DNA of 34,081 nt from Ammoniphilus sp. CFH 90114 (GTDB taxonomy: Bacteria; Bacillota; Bacilli; Aneurinibacillales; RAOX-1), in assembly GCF_004123195.1 (NCBI RefSeq), contig NZ_SDLI01000021.1, forward strand, positions 1 to 34,081, in the 5' to 3' direction. The position numbers were made by a program, and so were the translations under genes. Numbering within the stretch: the stretch's first letter is position 1; every line of letters starts with the position of its first letter. This document shows positions 25,801 to 33,418 of the stretch, piece after piece. Below the pieces are notes generated by a model. It was given only the letters and a program-made list of their open reading frames with translations. It made no database searches and was not told the DNA's origin.

Positions 25801-28354
25801 ATTGCCAGGTGACCGTTTCGTAAAGGTGACGGAGCCTGCAACGAAGATTTCCCTTGCACCGACAGTCGTGGCACAAGTGGAGACGATGGAAGAGTTGGCA
25901 AGCTTAAATGCAAGCACTCTGCCGGCTACCGTGATTCTGCCTGTAAACCAGGAATTAAAGGTAAGCAATTCAACCGGCACCCAGGAGATCGGCAGCCTAA
26001 ACTCCGTCCTGCAAGTAATAGACAATCGGATGATCCCGGCGTTCTATGTAAAGGATGAGCAAACGGTAAATTCGCTTGTAAGCTATTTGAAAAATGAAGG
26101 AATCGAAGATGCTTTTGTTATTTCTTCTAATGCAAGCTTAGTGAAGCAAGCTAGGATCGCTTACCCGATGATCCGCGGAATCATTGAGTTTGATGTTCAG
26201 GGTCCTTTGACTCATGAAGAATTAATGGATATCCGCCGAACCACGAATAGCAGTTTGGCTAAGGTTGCGCTTCTCTCTCAAGGAGCAGCTTCAAAAGAAA
26301 ATGTAGCTTATTTGCAAGAACGATTAGTTACCGTATGGGCTAAGGAAGAAGCCGCGCGTGGAGCGGAAACCCTTCCCCTTCATCGATTGATCACAGCTGG
26401 GGTGAATGGAATTGTAACAGATTCTCCAGGACAAGCTATTCAAGCCTTTGATGTGTACAATCAAAATACGACTTTAGTCCGCAAGCCTTTAAATATTGGA
26501 CATCGCGGAATCCCTGCCTTGGCACCGGAAAATACGCTCGAAGGAGCTATTCTAGCTTATGAAAAGGGCGCAGATGTTGTAGAAAATGATATTTACCTAA
26601 CGAAGGACGGTCATATTGTCGTTATGCATGATACGACTTTAGATCGAACGACGACAGGAACCGGCAAGGTGGAGGACTATACTTTAGCGGAGCTCCAAGC
26701 CTTTAAAGCGAACAAGCAATTCCCAACCCAGTACCCGGATGCCGGAATCCCTACGCTGGAACAATTCTTTGACGAGTTCAAAGGCAAGGATTTGTTACAC
26801 TTTGTCGAGATCAAGAGCTACAAGCCAGAAATTATCGATGCCCTTGTTCAATTGATCGAAGAGAAGGGCGTGGAGGATCAGGTAGTAGTAATTACCTTCA
26901 ATGCGGATCAGATCAAGCGTTTAGGCGAGAAGATGCCGGGAATGTCTGCTGGCCTTCTGACTAGCGGCTACGCGAATGAAAACAATGTAGAGAAGTCCAT
27001 GCGTGAAACGCTCAAGGTGATTCAGCCGATTAACGCGACCTTTAACACTAGCTACAGCGGTCTGGGCAAGAAGTTCATGGAAGCTTCGAAGCATCGCGGG
27101 ATGACGATCTGGCCTTGGACGTATCGTAACCAGAAGGATTTTATCAATTACTTTGCAATGGGTACCTACGGTTTAACCACGGACTACAACCACTGGGCAA
27201 TGGATTGGGCTGCTAACTTGAATCCTGTTCAAGAGAAGGTGGAGCTGGTCAAGGGAGAGAGCGTGGAGCTTAAAGCTCAAGCAGAGACCTATGGCAGAGT
27301 GACGAACGAAGTTACTCCAGAAATCGTGCTGTTGGATGGCCAAGGTCTTGTGGAGATCGAAGGCAACAAGGTAATGGCGAAAGGGAAAGGAACGGTTCAT
27401 GCGCTGTTAAGATATACGGCTTCCATGAATGCAACCCAAACCTATGACCTTTATACTCAACCGGTTACGATTGAGATTAAGGATCAAGCCGCACTAGAAA
27501 TGAATGGACCGAAACGAGTGAAGCAAGGAAGAGAGATGACGTTAAATCTGGAGATCGGAAATGATATTCAAGATCTATATGGCGCTTCATTGAAGCTTAC
27601 CTTCGATCCTACACAGCTGCAGGTGAAGGATGCAGATCCGACAACCGATGGCGTGCAGATCCAGCCGGAAACTTGGCTTTCTGGTGCTCAATTTGTAAAT
27701 GAAGTCGATAATACTGCAGGGATTATCACCTTTGCCGTGACTCAGCTCGGAGAAACGCCTGGCGTAAGTGGAAATGGCCGCTTAGCTCAGGTTCAGTTCC
27801 AGGTGAATCCGAATGCCGCAGGTACGATTGAAGTGGTGCCAGTAACGGCTTCCATCAAGTTTGCCAACAGCCAGAATCGACCTATTCACGTGGACTTAGC
27901 AACTTATCAAGCTCAAGTCTCCCAATCCCTGGTCCATGGCGCAGTGAAGCTATCGAACAAACACCACTTAGCGGATCTAAGCGGGTTTCGGGTGCAATTG
28001 AAGCAGGAAGGCCAAGTGGTGGATGAAATGATTACCCAGCCTGATGGCAAGTTTGTTTTAGCTTACGAGGAAGTAGGAACGTATACGGTTGAAGTGGCAG
28101 CTCCTCACTACTTGAGCACTAGCCAAATCGTGAGGATCGAGCAGCTCGATCAAGTCGTGAACCTTGAGCCAATGACCTCGTATGTAGGGGATTTTGACCA
28201 AAACGGTAAAATTGACATCGCCGACATCGCCATGTTAGCGAAGGCCTTTGAAAAAGAGCCAGTCGGAAATGATCAACGTTACGACGTAGACAAAGACGGA
28301 GACATCGATATCCATGATGTGGTCACCGTTGCTGTCAACTTTGGAAGACCGTAA
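22802..28354 (+). CDS. Secreted glycerophosphodiester phosphodiesterase with lamin-tail, CBM9-like, lectin-like, cohesin and dockerin domains
   Basis: 1850 aa from TTG at 22802. The in-frame ATG at 22793 begins 1 bp after AAGGAGG, too close, whereas TTG has 10 bp. Signal peptide about 1-33. Domains: lamin-tail (35-160), CBM9/DOMON-like (213-420), lectin-like (421-620), Big-like (622-705), second lectin-like (805-1000). Residues about 1010-1225 look like a decayed GDPD barrel (ends GVNGIVTDSP but lacks an HRG start). The active GDPD domain (1231-1470) has H1234-R1235, E1261-N-D1263 and H1276-D1277. Then come cohesin (1563-1700), regulatory-like sandwich (1708-1790) and dockerin (1797-1849). 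The family cleaves glycerophosphodiesters to glycerol 3-phosphate and an alcohol; glycerol teichoic acid or phospholipid head groups are likely substrates. PhoP-like boxes precede it. Confidence 0.9.
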   Translation: MRKWKKLMAAVLTCSMVLTTVLHPVLPTEAAAESNSELLITEIVPDNTGTDEFEFFEVYNNTNGPLNLSDYTFLYRYTTGTTADLTFQFPATTIQPQSALVFWYNSYNRTSQDFNAHFGTNASPDQLINVTGFQGFANTGNRAVVIQNKQGEEVAFASYVQADVKAGFGVHYRYSATGTVMEKHQTQAQPTPGTVEAAQVPAAPITLPGSSERKSLTANKTLVAPVLDGRLEESIWKVEESIGVKFGEGAPEDSHFGMLWDQKYLYIAVETEDNQLVHNGTGHWFDQDNFSLFFDPSHHKSAPFIHNDMQIGLVYQPNSSTPSFHFGGAPNHASKDEKKVLRAIQKTDTGWSAEVAIPWDMLQFDPQLKRQLGFEITVTDRDDLEGQAPFSAWSAYQSNSFWNDTAGYGTIHLADETVTGDVYGVLLEENFDSYQTGETPYGWISDVNGSSPAFTVVQETYGGGRLVFDGSSSSKQSRITAPVQWDNYTIEADMRFDKVLNSARWASIMFRVPSNGKHPYNQMAVRQNGAFEFAYRNPSNTWVVPTSGTWQPLALGSDYTLKVRVFDQNVKEYIKAKKDEEFTLLMDQDFNATNLLERGKVGFQGDQLKVSFDNLKVTRITAERLNLELPATVEALTGPMTVTNHVYFSDGIEQEVPVERVKLYSSDESIVKVTNNQLYPLKQGQVTIKAIYDTAEAEAELTVTPSTVGAAVVSLEHEAGYVLGNAGVEMDLSSLSFNASFSDFTTGTIGGEQLTWSSLDPAVSMENGKLKTTQRGIYELNAKKDDATVKLMLIVKEPGDSEYVLYEENFDALEAGTMPQGWSRIEGTGTGAVGVKEGAFEMEARTTGNNPTRVILPEYLDSFGNYKIEADVTNLGSNDAARWHAIMFRIQNNNYPYYQMAVRQNAAATNGVEFAERTPTNQWNVSEKGAFTEAINAEKMYKYTIKAHGNRVQEFINDSLLINTDLAGAYTKGRIGFQANGSKMKVDNIRVTLLEEPLPALPGDRFVKVTEPATKISLAPTVVAQVETMEELASLNASTLPATVILPVNQELKVSNSTGTQEIGSLNSVLQVIDNRMIPAFYVKDEQTVNSLVSYLKNEGIEDAFVISSNASLVKQARIAYPMIRGIIEFDVQGPLTHEELMDIRRTTNSSLAKVALLSQGAASKENVAYLQERLVTVWAKEEAARGAETLPLHRLITAGVNGIVTDSPGQAIQAFDVYNQNTTLVRKPLNIGHRGIPALAPENTLEGAILAYEKGADVVENDIYLTKDGHIVVMHDTTLDRTTTGTGKVEDYTLAELQAFKANKQFPTQYPDAGIPTLEQFFDEFKGKDLLHFVEIKSYKPEIIDALVQLIEEKGVEDQVVVITFNADQIKRLGEKMPGMSAGLLTSGYANENNVEKSMRETLKVIQPINATFNTSYSGLGKKFMEASKHRGMTIWPWTYRNQKDFINYFAMGTYGLTTDYNHWAMDWAANLNPVQEKVELVKGESVELKAQAETYGRVTNEVTPEIVLLDGQGLVEIEGNKVMAKGKGTVHALLRYTASMNATQTYDLYTQPVTIEIKDQAALEMNGPKRVKQGREMTLNLEIGNDIQDLYGASLKLTFDPTQLQVKDADPTTDGVQIQPETWLSGAQFVNEVDNTAGIITFAVTQLGETPGVSGNGRLAQVQFQVNPNAAGTIEVVPVTASIKFANSQNRPIHVDLATYQAQVSQSLVHGAVKLSNKHHLADLSGFRVQLKQEGQVVDEMITQPDGKFVLAYEEVGTYTVEVAAPHYLSTSQIVRIEQLDQVVNLEPMTSYVGDFDQNGKIDIADIAMLAKAFEKEPVGNDQRYDVDKDGDIDIHDVVTVAVNFGRP

Positions 28355-28371
28355 TTGAAAGTAGTTGATCT

Positions 28372-28417
28372 AAAAAAAACGAGCCCCTAGAAAATTCTAG
28401 AGGCTCGTTCTTCTTTT
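28372..28417. terminator. Rho-independent terminator, probably bidirectional
   Basis: Stem ACGAGCC (28379-28385) with GGCTCGT (28402-28408), one C-A mismatch, then CTAGAA with TTCTAG. Eight A residues precede it and TTCTTCTTTT follows, so it can work on both strands. Confidence 0.8.
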
Positions 28418-28520
28418 ACTATTAGTCTAGTGGGATGCAATTAGATGATTTTATGGCGAATGTAATAAATCCAACCCATATCTCATCGATTGAAAACATT
28501 AATACTAAGTAGGAGAAAAC

Positions 28521-28717
28521 ATGATAGACAGAGACAAGTTATTAGAAGAGATGATTATAGAGAAGCAGTTTGTGAGAATGGGTAAGAGGACAACGGTTTG
28601 CTTGCTGATCTTAGATAAATGGTATGGAGAAGCAAAGATATCGGACAGTATAAGGCTTATCAGAGAGCGTTAAGGAACCTTAAGAAAGCTTTGAGTAAGA
28701 ATGGGATCGAGCAATAA
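28521..28717 (+). pseudogene. Frameshifted small phage-type gene remnant
   Basis: An AGGAG site and ATG open a frame MIDRDKLLEEMIIEKQFVRM that stops at 28673. From about 28634 a second frame (DIGQYKAYQRALRNLKKAL) continues without a break to a stop at 28717. Together they would make one helical protein of about 65 aa interrupted by a frameshift near 28635. The first part recalls the start of phage Gp49/66-like small proteins, but this resemblance is from memory and weak. A real 50-aa gene is the alternative. Confidence 0.35.
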
Positions 28718-28941
28718 AAATATACATATATAAATACATAGAATTCCAGATTTGAAAAATGTGTATAATTTATGAAATATAGTAAAAAGTAGGACAAAAC
28801 TACTATGAGATCCTTGTCGTTTTTGTAAATCATTGCTAAATTATAGGTAGTTTGAACTATTACCAACATCATGAATAGCATAAAAATAGCAACATGATTG
28901 GCATAATAGGTTTTTACAAAAGTAAAAGGGGAGAGATAGTA

Positions 28942-29796
28942 ATGCATGAAACATGCAAACGAGTAGGGTTTATTTGGATGGTTGTGATGTTGTTTTCCTT
29001 AACCGTATCAATGTCGGCATTAGCAGTAAGTGAAAAACGTGTGGAGGGAAGTATTGAAGAAACAAAAGGTATGTATGTTACAATATCTAATGTTATTAAA
29101 ATGAAAGAAGCGTCAGAAACTGGATATCCTTACGATTTATATATCGCCAATGCACCTGTTACAGTAACATTTGGAGGTAAAATTGTAAATAAGAGTATTC
29201 AATTTTACGGAAATGCTATGGATGGTACTATTAACCATGATGTTCAAGTGAAGGATAATAGCGCATTACTAAAGCTATCAGGTTACTATGAAGTAGGGTT
29301 CTCAGGAGATGATTCCGTTGGTGTTGGTGAGGGTTTTTTTATCCAAGTTCAAGGTGGCTCAACAACATTGCCTGCAACACCGACAGCTTCAAAGGTATTG
29401 GTTAATGGAAAAGAAGTATCCTTCGAGGCTTACAATATTAATGGCAGTAACTACTTCAAGTTGCGCGATATTGCAATGGCTGTAAATGAAACTGAGAAGA
29501 ACTTTGAAGTAACCTGGGATAGTGCGGAAAATGCTATTAACCTAACATCTAATAAAGCGTATACACCTGATGGTAAAGAGCTTACAGTATCGGACAAACC
29601 AACTGTAAAGCAAGCAAAGCCGTCAGGATCTAGAGTGCTTTTAGATGGTCTAGACTATAGTTTTACAGCTTATAACCTTGATGGTAGCAACTACTTTAAA
29701 CTTAGAGAGATCGCAGAAGTAATTGGTTTCGGTGTAACATTTAACGTAGAGACCAACACGATTGGTATCGATACAAAGGCTGAGTATACAAACTAG
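28942..29796 (+). CDS. Secreted protein with two stalk-type (copper amine oxidase N-terminal-like) repeats
   Basis: 284 aa from the ATG at 28942, preceded by GGGGAGAG at a good distance; the in-frame ATG at 28894 has no site. Signal peptide about 1-28 (SMSALAVS). Residues 30-140 form a beta-rich domain I do not recognise. Two repeats follow, at about 150-205 and 230-278, with NGSNYFKLRDIA and DGSNYFKLREIA, the wording of stalk or copper-amine-oxidase-N domains common in secreted Paenibacillaceae and clostridial proteins. No catalytic motif is visible. It is probably an envelope-associated binding protein, with its own terminator just downstream. Confidence 0.75.
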   Translation: MHETCKRVGFIWMVVMLFSLTVSMSALAVSEKRVEGSIEETKGMYVTISNVIKMKEASETGYPYDLYIANAPVTVTFGGKIVNKSIQFYGNAMDGTINHDVQVKDNSALLKLSGYYEVGFSGDDSVGVGEGFFIQVQGGSTTLPATPTASKVLVNGKEVSFEAYNINGSNYFKLRDIAMAVNETEKNFEVTWDSAENAINLTSNKAYTPDGKELTVSDKPTVKQAKPSGSRVLLDGLDYSFTAYNLDGSNYFKLREIAEVIGFGVTFNVETNTIGIDTKAEYTN

Positions 29797-29815
29797 CGTT
29801 TATTTATCTATGGTG

Positions 29816-29846
29816 AAGGTGTCATTTATTTGACGCCTTTTTTTTA
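29816..29846 (+). terminator. Rho-independent terminator after stalk-domain gene
   Basis: Nine-bp stem AAGGTGTCA (29816-29824) with TGACGCCTT (29831-29839), one G-T pair, 6-nt loop, then a long T run. Confidence 0.85.
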
Positions 29847-29886
29847 TTCTCAAAGGAACAGTGAGGAGTAGAACAAACATGCTACA

Positions 29887-30083
29887 TACAAAATTATTGG
29901 TACATTAGGAAATGGAACAGGATAGGTTATTGGAGATGAAGAAATTGAGTTAGCTTCACGAAACCAGAGACAGGTCAAGCAATAGAGGGAAGTTTACCTA
30001 AAGGTAATACTGATGTATATAGCATTCTAAAAAGGAGAGCTCATGGATTTATCCTATCTTGTTCTTTCCTTTCCGTACAGTAA
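29887..30083 (+). pseudogene. Decayed reading frame of unknown origin
   Basis: From 29887 the frame reads YKIIGTLGNGTG, a stop codon at 29923, then VIGDEEIELAS. After a shift near 29957 another frame continues TKPETGQAIEGSLPKGNTDV and on to a stop at 30083. The joined text has normal protein character, so it looks like a gene broken by one stop and one frameshift. No family was recognised and no ribosome site leads into it. Confidence 0.3.
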
Positions 30084-30089
30084 TTCGTT

Positions 30090-30218
30090 TTACATGCAGG
30101 TGTTTAAAGGACAGAAAAAACCCGTTGTGAGAGAGGGATGGATTCCAACTTCTACGGCCTTAAGAATGGTGAGTTGGTCTTTAAATTTCTCTTGTAGTTG
30201 GTCAAAAGTCACGTACAT
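30090..30218 (-). CDS. Possible 42-aa small protein, or N-terminal fragment of a lost gene
   Basis: On the minus strand an AAGGAG site precedes the ATG (30218), which begins MYVTFDQLQEKFKDQL and ends at a stop at 30090-30092. An extended -10 (TGGTATAAT, complement of 30257-30265) lies about 40 bp upstream. The expression signals are better than expected by chance, but the product is short and unrecognised. It may be a truncated remnant. Confidence 0.35.
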   Translation of the reverse strand: MYVTFDQLQEKFKDQLTILKAVEVGIHPSLTTGFFCPLNTCM

Positions 30219-30331
30219 GGTTCTGTTTCTCCTTAGTTCCTTATGACTACACTACCATTATACCATATGGAAAATCTATGAATAGAACTTGTCGTTAATC
30301 TTAAGTTTTGCTAAAGTTTAACTTCTAGATC

Positions 30332-30360
30332 TTCAACAATAGTCGACAAAATAGTATAAT
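30332..30360 (+). promoter_or_regulatory. Sigma-A promoter, probably for secA2
   Basis: TTCAAC (30332-30337), 17-bp spacer, perfect TATAAT (30355-30360). It would give a leader of about 205 nt before secA2. Confidence 0.6.
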
Positions 30361-30380
30361 TCGAACATGACTTTAGTCCT

Positions 30381-30400
30381 GGTAACCATGAAGTGTTACC
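30381..30400. repeat. Inverted repeat in the secA2 leader
   Basis: GGTAAC (30381-30386) and GTTACC (30395-30400), 8-bp spacer, about 15-35 bp after the predicted transcript start. It could be an operator or a small leader hairpin. Confidence 0.35.
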
Positions 30401-30572
30401 TGAAGCCTAGTATTTTAAAGTTTTTTCAGTAATCTCAGATGACTTTAGCTATATATGATCAGTACAGTAAATTATTTTTTACATATAATCCCAACAAAAC
30501 AACGAGAAATACAAGGTTTTATTTAAGGCTCCTGTTTCCTAGTTCTAGGAATTGAAGATAAAGGGGTGAAAT

Positions 30573-32909
30573 ATGGTTACATACTTAAAGCATATGTTTG
30601 ATCCTCATTATCGAAGTATTAACCGTTTACAGAAAAAAATGAAAACAGTGAGAAGCTACCGAGACTCCTATATGAAGCTAGATGAGGAGGAGTTCCAAAA
30701 TCAAGTTATCGTGATGAAGGAACAGATCGCATCTGGCAAGGACGAAGCAATGCTTGTCCTTCAAGCGACGGCCCTGGTTTCCGAAGCGGTTCGCAGGATA
30801 CGAAATATCAGGATGCATGATGTACAGATGATCGGTGGGCTCGCGATGCTAGAGGGCTGCGTCATTGAAATGTTGACGGGGGAAGGAAAAACCCTCGTTT
30901 CCTTAATTCCTGCTTTTTGGTATGGAGCCCAAGGGCGTGGTGTCCATCTGATTACCACTAACGACTACCTGGCCCAGAGGGATTATGAGGAGATGAAATT
31001 AGTCTTAAATTTCTTAGGCTTAACAGTCGGGCTGAATTGTCCGCAACTGTCTGTGGAGGAGAAGCAAGAGGTTTATGCAAAACATGTAACCTATGGCACC
31101 TGGTCAGAGTTTGGTTTTGATTATCTTAGAAATCAGATAGCGCCGAAGTTATCGGCTAGGGCACAGCCCCCTCTCGCCACAGCAATTATTGATGAAATTG
31201 ATAGTGTGCTCATTGATGAAGCAAGAACTCCTCTTATTCTCGCAGGAAAAGAAAAGGTGGCACCAGATCTCTACTATATTTGTTCTCAGTTTATACAAAC
31301 GCTTGCGGCAGATGTTGATTTTGAAGTAGATGATGAGATTAAGCAAGTCGCTTTTACTGAAAAGGGAATAGAGAAGGTAGAATCTACCTTTATGACAGGA
31401 AATCTATTTGACATCGATAATATTAATGTTTATCACCATTTGCTTCAAAGTCTGAAAGCGCACACTATTATGAAGCGTGATGTGGATTATATCATCCAAG
31501 ATCATCGGGTGGAAATCGTAGATCCTTTTACAGGTAGAGTTCTAACAGGGCGCGAATTCAGCCATGGGTTGCATCAAGCGATCGAAGCAAAAGAAAATCT
31601 GAAGTTAAGTGAAGAAACCCGGACTCAGGCTTCGATTACCGTACAAAAGTTTTTTAGTCTCTATCCGATGATTACCGGAATGACGGGAACTATTAGCACG
31701 GAAAAGCTGGAAATCAAACAAATCTATGGTTTAGAGACTTTAACGATCCCTCCTCATCGCCCGGTAATTCGTGAAGACTTGCCTGATCTGATTTTTCGAA
31801 CGAAACAAGAAAAGTATCAAAAAATGATTGAGAAAATCAAACTATGTCGTAAAAAGGGTCAGCCTGTCCTGATTGGAACGTCTTCTATCCAGCATTCGGA
31901 GGAAATTGCCGCTTTACTTAAAACAAGAAAGATACCCTACAAGCTGCTAAATGCCAAAAGTGCACAAGAAGAGGCCCAAATTATAGCAAAAGCGGGTAAG
32001 CGTGGGGCCGTTACGATCGCTACTAATATGGCGGGTAGAGGCACAGATATACGTCTAGGAAAGGGGATTCAGGAAGTAGGGGGCCTTTATGTTATAGGTA
32101 CAGAACGACACGAAAGCCGAAGGATTGATAATCAACTTCGAGGAAGGGCGGGTCGACAAGGAGATCCTGGGCTGTCACAATACTTTCTCTCCCTAGAAGA
32201 TGAACTCTTTCAGCGATTTGCCAACTGGGAGGAAGAAACAAAGATTCAACAGATGTGGCAGTGGGGAGATCAAGGGACATCGTCTCCTAAGCTTCAGATG
32301 ATGTTTGAGCAAGTTCAAAAACGAGCGGAACAGCAAATGTTTGACATTCGCTCCTTCCTCTTTCAGCTCGATTCGATTGTCCATGACCAGCGTCAATCCT
32401 TTTACCGTTCTCGTGATGAGATATTAAACGCTTCAGAAATTGAAAACTATATTCTTTTTCAAATGGAAAGGTACGCCACGGAGCTAGTGGAACGCTGGTG
32501 CCCTATCGAATTGGTGCCAGAAGAATGGAATCTCATGGAGATAAAGAAGAATCTTGACCCGATTCCTTTCCCCCTACAGATTGTGGATTTGGCACCGTCT
32601 GAACTAGAGAAAATGATTCATCAGAGTATAAAGGAAACCCTGGAAACCTACTGGAAAAGTCAAGATATGGTCGAATGGCGGAAGGGGTGGAAGGCTCAAT
32701 ATCTCCACTCTATGGATGTTGTCTGGCAGGAGCAATTGGAAACCCTCGAACAAATGAAGCAAGGAATCCATTACCGAATATATGAGGGACGTAATCCGAT
32801 TCAAGCTTATCAGGAGGATGCCTTCCGATTATTTCAAAAATTTAAAGGAAAATGGAATGAAAAGATAGCAAGGGAAATTTTGAAGAAAATCAAGCAATCA
32901 AGTGGATAG
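30573..32909 (+). CDS. secA2: Accessory preprotein translocase ATPase SecA2
   Basis: 778 aa, GGGGTGA site before the ATG. The SecA motor is complete: Walker A MLTGEGKT (K106), DEAD-type IDEIDSVLIDEARTPL (D207), SRxxxNQLRGRAGRQGD-like region (ESRRIDNQLRGRAGRQGD), and NMAGRGTDIRLG (about 484-494). It is shorter than housekeeping SecA (about 840 aa) and lacks the C-terminal zinc-binding Cys/His tail, ending KKIKQSSG. SecA2 proteins of this kind export a small set of envelope proteins, often S-layer or glycosylated ones, at the membrane. Its stop codon overlaps the ribosome site of the next gene, so the three following genes are probably translationally coupled or co-transcribed, and the last of them may be its client. 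Confidence 0.88.
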   Translation: MVTYLKHMFDPHYRSINRLQKKMKTVRSYRDSYMKLDEEEFQNQVIVMKEQIASGKDEAMLVLQATALVSEAVRRIRNIRMHDVQMIGGLAMLEGCVIEMLTGEGKTLVSLIPAFWYGAQGRGVHLITTNDYLAQRDYEEMKLVLNFLGLTVGLNCPQLSVEEKQEVYAKHVTYGTWSEFGFDYLRNQIAPKLSARAQPPLATAIIDEIDSVLIDEARTPLILAGKEKVAPDLYYICSQFIQTLAADVDFEVDDEIKQVAFTEKGIEKVESTFMTGNLFDIDNINVYHHLLQSLKAHTIMKRDVDYIIQDHRVEIVDPFTGRVLTGREFSHGLHQAIEAKENLKLSEETRTQASITVQKFFSLYPMITGMTGTISTEKLEIKQIYGLETLTIPPHRPVIREDLPDLIFRTKQEKYQKMIEKIKLCRKKGQPVLIGTSSIQHSEEIAALLKTRKIPYKLLNAKSAQEEAQIIAKAGKRGAVTIATNMAGRGTDIRLGKGIQEVGGLYVIGTERHESRRIDNQLRGRAGRQGDPGLSQYFLSLEDELFQRFANWEEETKIQQMWQWGDQGTSSPKLQMMFEQVQKRAEQQMFDIRSFLFQLDSIVHDQRQSFYRSRDEILNASEIENYILFQMERYATELVERWCPIELVPEEWNLMEIKKNLDPIPFPLQIVDLAPSELEKMIHQSIKETLETYWKSQDMVEWRKGWKAQYLHSMDVVWQEQLETLEQMKQGIHYRIYEGRNPIQAYQEDAFRLFQKFKGKWNEKIAREILKKIKQSSG

Positions 32910-32922
32910 GGAGGAGAGCAAG

Positions 32923-33402
32923 ATGTTACAACTGCACCAGGATTTATTATCTGCTGATCAAGAGTTAGACGTGCCGAAACTACGTTCTCTAATTGAAGAT
33001 CCAGGCTTAGGTCTAATCCTAGTAGGATACTGGTCTCTTTCGGAGGAAGGGAAAGACCGCGTGTCCCAAACGCTGTTAGGAAAACAACGGGTAGAGGAAC
33101 TATCTGAGTGTCAGGATTTAATCAATAGATTGGTTCAACAAGAGAGAGATTCTGATGCTAGAGGACAAGCAATAAATGAGGTAAATCTATCCATGGATGT
33201 TTTACGTTTGCGTGAAACTCTTCAATCTCCTTATTTAGGTTTAGTTTTACATAGTTACTCTTCTCTTGAAGAAAGAGAGCGGGAGTGGGTGCTTATGAAA
33301 CTGTTGGAAATAAAAAACGCTAATCTTTTTACGACCAGTCAGGATATTCAAGATGCATTCGACGAAGCAATACAAGTCGTGTGGAATAGGCAATTCAACT
33401 AA
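32923..33402 (+). CDS. Small cytoplasmic protein with two-fold internal repeat, secA2-linked
   Basis: 159 aa. The start at 32923 has AGGGAGGAG 6 bp upstream, overlapping the secA2 stop codon; an in-frame ATG at 32902 lies within secA2. No signal peptide or membrane segment. The sequence is two copies of one unit of about 60-65 residues: LRSLIEDPGLGLILVGYWSL and LRETLQSPYLGLVLHSYSSL, each followed by an E/R-rich helix, an LL(G/E)-K/I segment and a QD(L/I) helix. Family not recognised. Its position suggests a chaperone or assembly factor for SecA2 cargo, by analogy with SlaP/SlaQ of the Bacillus cereus group; similarity to those proteins was not seen. Confidence 0.75.
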   Translation: MLQLHQDLLSADQELDVPKLRSLIEDPGLGLILVGYWSLSEEGKDRVSQTLLGKQRVEELSECQDLINRLVQQERDSDARGQAINEVNLSMDVLRLRETLQSPYLGLVLHSYSSLEEREREWVLMKLLEIKNANLFTTSQDIQDAFDEAIQVVWNRQFN

Positions 33403-33418
33403 GAAGGGGGATTCCTTT

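Larger units (their letters stand above)
28355..28941. other. Gene-poor AT-rich region with terminator and decayed reading frame
   Basis: After the terminator at 28372 the only coding traces are the fragment at 28521-28717. The rest is AT-rich. A weak promoter for the next gene may be TTGTCG (28814-28819) with TAAATT (28837-28842), 17 bp apart. Confidence 0.5.
29797..30572. other. Long intergenic region with decayed coding traces and the secA2 promoter
   Basis: No intact large gene. It holds a terminator, a plus-strand coding remnant (29887-30083), a possible tiny minus-strand gene (30090-30218), the likely secA2 promoter (30332-30360) and a leader of about 200 nt with an inverted repeat (30381-30400). 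Confidence 0.6.

Noticed and set aside
481-28354. Cellulosome or polysaccharide-degrading gene cluster
   Set aside because: Dockerins and cohesins suggest it at first, but no glycoside hydrolase, polysaccharide lyase or CBM3 scaffoldin is present; the catalytic domains are a peptidase and phosphoesterases.
28660-28947. Minus-strand hydrophobic frame of 95 codons
   Set aside because: It comes from AT-rich DNA, is dominated by Phe, Tyr and Leu as random AT-rich translation is, and overlaps the ribosome site of the stalk-domain gene. No good ribosome site of its own.
30043-30246. Plus-strand frame of 67 codons before secA2
   Set aside because: It has an AGGAG-like site, but the minus strand over the same bases has a better promoter, ribosome site and more protein-like text (30090-30218). 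Cysteine/serine-rich low-quality product.
33353-33418. Upstream in-frame ATG of the 135-aa gene
   Set aside because: It overlaps the preceding gene by 50 bp without a ribosome site, while TTG at 33419 is well placed after AAGAAGGGGG.
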